A stretch of DNA of 64,000 nt, taken from assembly GCF_001984055.1 (NCBI RefSeq), contig NZ_LYVO01000025.1, positions 1 through 64,000 on the forward strand, in the 5' to 3' direction. Below are positions 61,784-64,000 of the stretch, one piece after another. The notes beneath the pieces are model-generated. The model saw nothing but the letters and a program-made list of their open reading frames with translations. It was not told where the DNA came from and ran no database searches. Source of the DNA: Variovorax sp. KK3. Its GTDB lineage: Bacteria > Pseudomonadota > Gammaproteobacteria > Burkholderiales > Burkholderiaceae_C. The position numbers were made by a program, and so were the translations under genes. How positions within the stretch are numbered: position 1 is the first letter of the stretch; the number at the start of each line of letters is the position of its first letter.

Positions 61784-62218
61784 TTAGCTTCTCGCGCCGA
61801 AGACCTTGACAGCCTGCGCGACGGTGACGATCGGAACCTCTCCGAAACGCTTGAGCGAAAGCAGATCGTCGTCGCCCGTGACAACGAGATCGGCGCGCGC
61901 AGCGATTGCGCACGCCAGCACCGCGTCATCATCGACATCGCGCGAAACCTGCGCATCGAGGGGTCGCGCGGCCACCACCGTCGCTATCCGTCGATAGCTG
62001 GCAAGCATGTGATCCGCACGCGAGCCCGTCGCTTCGACGTACCTCGCCAACTTCTTCTTGGACAGCGTGGCTGCCAGTTCGTCAAGAAGCACGCGACTGG
62101 TGAACAGTTGCACTTCTTTCTCCCCGGCCAGTTCGATCACACGCCCCGGCGGACCTTTCCACAAGAACGCCGATACGAGCACATTGGTGTCGACCACCCA
62201 CCGCGGCCGACGCCTCAT
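61784..62218 (-). CDS. PIN-domain toxin, VapC-like
   Basis: 144 aa. PIN acidic set: VVDTNVLVSAF (Asp), LLDELAATL (Glu), DDDAVLACAIAARAD and LVVTGDDDLL. Putative RNase toxin of a type II toxin-antitoxin pair with the small gene just upstream, overlapping it by four bases. It is unrelated to catabolism and marks a change of content at the end of the cluster. Confidence 0.82.
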   Translation of the reverse strand: MRRRPRWVVDTNVLVSAFLWKGPPGRVIELAGEKEVQLFTSRVLLDELAATLSKKKLARYVEATGSRADHMLASYRRIATVVAARPLDAQVSRDVDDDAVLACAIAARADLVVTGDDDLLSLKRFGEVPIVTVAQAVKVFGARS

Positions 62219-62469
62219 GCCGCCGAGCTGCCCTTGGTGCGTCGTGCGCGGCGCACCGCACCGACCTCGGCTTGAATCTCTTTCATCGAGAGCGGCTTGG
62301 CGCCCGGCGAGCTGCCACGAGCCGCACCCGCCAGCAGCGCCTGCGCGGCGCGGCGCTGCATGGCGTCCTTGAGCATTTCACGCAACGCCTTCGGCGTGAG
62401 CAAGCCTGCGGCCTGCGCTTCGCGAGCGAGGCGGTCGGGCAAATCGAGCTTGACTTCGAGCGTCATCAT
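62215..62469 (-). CDS. Antitoxin-like small protein
   Basis: 84 aa from the ATG at 62469 with AAGGAAG upstream; a second ATG follows directly. The N-terminal VKLDLPDRLAREAQAAGLL suggests a ribbon-helix-helix-like or Phd-like DNA-binding start, and the C-terminal part is basic and Ala-rich. Its role as antitoxin follows from size, order and overlap with the PIN-domain gene. Confidence 0.65.
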   Translation of the reverse strand: MMTLEVKLDLPDRLAREAQAAGLLTPKALREMLKDAMQRRAAQALLAGAARGSSPGAKPLSMKEIQAEVGAVRRARRTKGSSAA

Positions 62470-62580
62470 GACGTTTCTTCCTTGAAGACTGACGAGCGGG
62501 CGATGCGGCTTCGCCCCGTTCAAATCGAGGGTAGCACGCCGACGGCAGGTCTCTGCCCGGTTCCGGCCAGACGCATGTGC

Positions 62581-63474
62581 TCAGCGCGCGACCTCGACAC
62601 CGGCCATCCGCTCCAGCACCTGCACCACGTGCGTCATGTCGTCATCGCCGTGGCCCGCGGCGATGGCGTGATCGAAGAACTGCTTGGTCAGCGCGCTGGT
62701 GAAGGCGGGCGTGCCGGCGGCCTCGGCCTCTTGCAGGAACAGGCGCAGGTCCTTGCGCATGAGCTCGATGCGAAAGCCGAAGTCGAAGCGGCGGTTCACC
62801 ACGTCCTGGCCCAGCAGCGACTCGCTGGCGAAGCTGCGGGCGGTGCTGGCGTTGAGCATCTCCAGCAGGAGGCCGGCTTCCAGCCCGCTCTTGATGCCGA
62901 ACAGCACCGCTTCGGTCGTCGCCACCAGCGTGGCGGCCACCGTCATGTTGTTGACGAGCTTGAGCACCTGGCCCAGTCCGGGCTGCTCGCCCACGTGGAC
63001 CACCTTGCGGCCGAAGGCGCGGAACACCGGCTCGCAGCGCGCGTAGGCCTGCACATCGCCGCCGGCCATCACCGACAACGTACCGGCCTCGGCACCCGGC
63101 ACGCCGCCGGCCAGCGGCGCGTCGAGCGATGCGATGCCGCGTTCTCCCAGGCGCTGCGCCAACGTGCGTGCCATGCTGGGGCCGGTGGTCGAATGGTCCA
63201 CGACCACGCGCACGCGGCTGCCGGCGGCGACGCCGTTCTCACCGACCACCACCTGCGCCACCACGTCCGGCGTGGGCAGGCAGACGAGCACGAGGTCCGC
63301 GCTGTCGCCGACCTGGCGCGGCGAGTCGCAGCGGCGGGCGCCTTGCGCCACCATCGCGGCCGCTGGCGCATCGCTCGTGTCGCAGACGAACACCGCGTGG
63401 CCTGCGCGCAGAAGGTGAGGGACCATGTGCCGCCCCATGGCACCCAGCCCGATGAACCCGATCGTGTCTTGCAT
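62581..63474 (-). CDS. Beta-hydroxyacid dehydrogenase (3-hydroxyisobutyrate dehydrogenase family)
   Basis: 297 aa. NAD-binding IGFIGLGAMGRHM, substrate-side DAPLAGGVPGAEAGTL, and the catalytic Lys in VLKLVNNMT. Oxidises a 3-hydroxyacid or reduces a semialdehyde, such as tartronate semialdehyde or 3-hydroxyisobutyrate. No cluster operator is found upstream; instead two CTTG/CAAG inverted repeats lie in the gap shared with the divergent ABC ATPase gene, so it probably belongs to another regulon. Confidence 0.85.
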   Translation of the reverse strand: MQDTIGFIGLGAMGRHMVPHLLRAGHAVFVCDTSDAPAAAMVAQGARRCDSPRQVGDSADLVLVCLPTPDVVAQVVVGENGVAAGSRVRVVVDHSTTGPSMARTLAQRLGERGIASLDAPLAGGVPGAEAGTLSVMAGGDVQAYARCEPVFRAFGRKVVHVGEQPGLGQVLKLVNNMTVAATLVATTEAVLFGIKSGLEAGLLLEMLNASTARSFASESLLGQDVVNRRFDFGFRIELMRKDLRLFLQEAEAAGTPAFTSALTKQFFDHAIAAGHGDDDMTHVVQVLERMAGVEVAR

Positions 63475-63548
63475 CGCATGTCTCCGTGAAAAAGATGCGG
63501 CGCATGCTAGGCCGGCACGGCAGGCGCCTCAAACGAGAAATCGGCCCG

Positions 63549-63616
63549 GCTTGCGTGAGCGCAGCGCAAGCGAACGCCTTTCGATTCGCGCTTTTCGCTT
63601 GCACAAAGCTCAAGCG
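63549..63616. promoter_or_regulatory. Two inverted repeats in a divergent control region
   Basis: GCTTGCG (63549-63555) with CGCAAGC (63565-63571), and CGCTTG (63596-63601) with CAAGCG (63611-63616). Both share the CTTG/CAAG core and differ completely from the WWTGG-N5-CCAWW sites. They are candidate binding sites of another regulator, for example LysR-type, between genes at 63474 and 63693. Confidence 0.5.
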
Positions 63617-63635
63617 ACGGCGCCGATTTAATCGT

Positions 63636-63664
63636 TTGTTGCGGCACGGCCCGCTGCCTAGCAT
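63636..63664 (+). promoter_or_regulatory. Promoter for the right-edge ABC ATPase gene
   Basis: TTGTTG (63636-63641) and TAGCAT (63659-63664), 17 bases apart; predicted start near 63671, leaving a leader of about 22 bases. Confidence 0.45.
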
Positions 63665-63692
63665 TCGCCCCATTGCAAACACGGAGCGAGAC

Positions 63693-64000
63693 ATGCCAGG
63701 GCACGACGCCACCTCATCACGTCCAGACGCGGACGACGACCTGATCCTCCAGACGCGCGGCCTGACGCGGCGTTTCTTGGGCTTCACCGCCGTGCAGGAC
63801 GTCGACCTGAAGGTGCGCCGCGGCAGCATCCACGCGCTGATCGGCCCCAACGGCGCCGGCAAGTCCACCTGCTTCAACCTGCTGACCAAGTTCCTCGAGC
63901 CCAGCGCCGGCACCATCCACTACAACGGCATCGACATCACGCATGCCGCGCCGGCCACGTTGGCGCAGCGCCGCATGGTGCGCTCGTTCCAGATCTCGGC
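63693..64000 (+). CDS. livG: ABC transporter ATPase, LivG type (partial, cut by window edge)
   Basis: At least 102 residues from the ATG at 63693; the 3' end is outside the window. RRFLGFTAVQDVDLKVRRG, Walker A GPNGAGKST, and RMVRSFQIS (Q-loop) match LivG-type ATPases. An N-terminal extension of about 20 polar residues precedes the domain. It is probably the first gene of a second branched-chain-type ABC transporter transcribed away from the beta-hydroxyacid dehydrogenase gene. Confidence 0.85.
   Translation, partial: MPGHDATSSRPDADDDLILQTRGLTRRFLGFTAVQDVDLKVRRGSIHALIGPNGAGKSTCFNLLTKFLEPSAGTIHYNGIDITHAAPATLAQRRMVRSFQIS

Overview
The window looks like chromosomal DNA of a high-GC betaproteobacterium of the order Burkholderiales, probably a Variovorax/Comamonadaceae-like or Bordetella-like lineage. 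This is inferred from the G/C-dominated third codon positions, the abundance of TctC/Bug-type periplasmic binding proteins, and gene families typical of that group. No rRNA, tRNA, CRISPR array, prophage or insertion sequence was recognised. Coding density is very high: neighbouring genes often overlap by 4 bases and no gene-free gap exceeds 300 bases.

Almost all of 120..61771 reads as one catabolic super-cluster for a bulky carboxylic acid, with steroid-, terpenoid- or alicyclic-like logic. It holds two KstD-like flavin dehydrogenases, a third flavoprotein, and three SCP2-type thiolase-like/DUF35 pairs that lack the thiolase cysteine, as steroid side-chain aldolases do. It also has five CoA-transferase/racemase genes (one a tandem fusion), three acyl-CoA dehydrogenases, two acyl-CoA ligases, two crotonases, and two APH-type kinases, one with a small DUF6285 partner as in LvaA/LvaB. 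Two SMP-30 lactonases, two SDRs, two quinone-oxidoreductase-like MDRs, a nitroreductase, a nitronate-monooxygenase-like flavoprotein and several small NTF2/NIPSNAP/EthD-fold proteins complete the enzymes. Uptake is represented by eight orphan Bug binding proteins, two MFS permeases, and a branched-chain-type ABC transporter whose permease and ATPase (LivM-LivG) are fused.

The strongest signal is regulatory. Thirteen copies of a palindrome, WWTGG-TNNNA-CCAWW, sit in intergenic promoter regions at 3663, 9293, 10232, 15418, 17135, 20643, 28144, 31243, 33340, 36861, 38673, 58563 and 60723. They account for the start of essentially every transcription unit from 120 to 61771, usually as the midpoint of a divergent pair. 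Recognisable -35/-10 hexamers with 16-18 base spacing overlap most of them. Four GntR/FadR-type regulators (5729, 9407, 17188, 37883) lie inside the cluster, and this operator form is the one known for PdhR/FadR-type regulators. A fifth protein at 2659..3645 carries the ligand-binding FCD domain of such a regulator fused to a flavin reductase instead of a DNA-binding domain.

Layout: 120..3645 (-) flavin reductase-FCD, KstD-like, NIPSNAP, NTF2; 3730..6487 (+) thiolase, DUF35, NIPSNAP, GntR; 6525..9232 (-) flavoprotein, amidohydrolase; 9407..12606 GntR (-) divergent from racemase/MFS (+); 12621..15396 (-) MFS, DUF35, thiolase; 15497..18015 two SDRs and GntR; 17936..23187 ligase and Bug (-) divergent from tandem CoA-transferase (+); 23275..28114 (-) Bug, NTF2, Bug, DUF35, thiolase, nitroreductase; 28247..36811 alternating small divergent units; 36895..38632 MDR and GntR; 38699..47857 (+) nine-gene acyl-CoA operon; 47844..58549 (-) ten-gene operon with the ABC transporter; 58628..61771 MDR, kinase and Bug. 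From 61784 on the operator disappears and the content changes: a PIN-type toxin-antitoxin pair, a beta-hydroxyacid dehydrogenase, and the start of another branched-chain-type ABC ATPase gene cut by the window edge.

The substrate cannot be read from sequence alone; all functions are family-level inferences.
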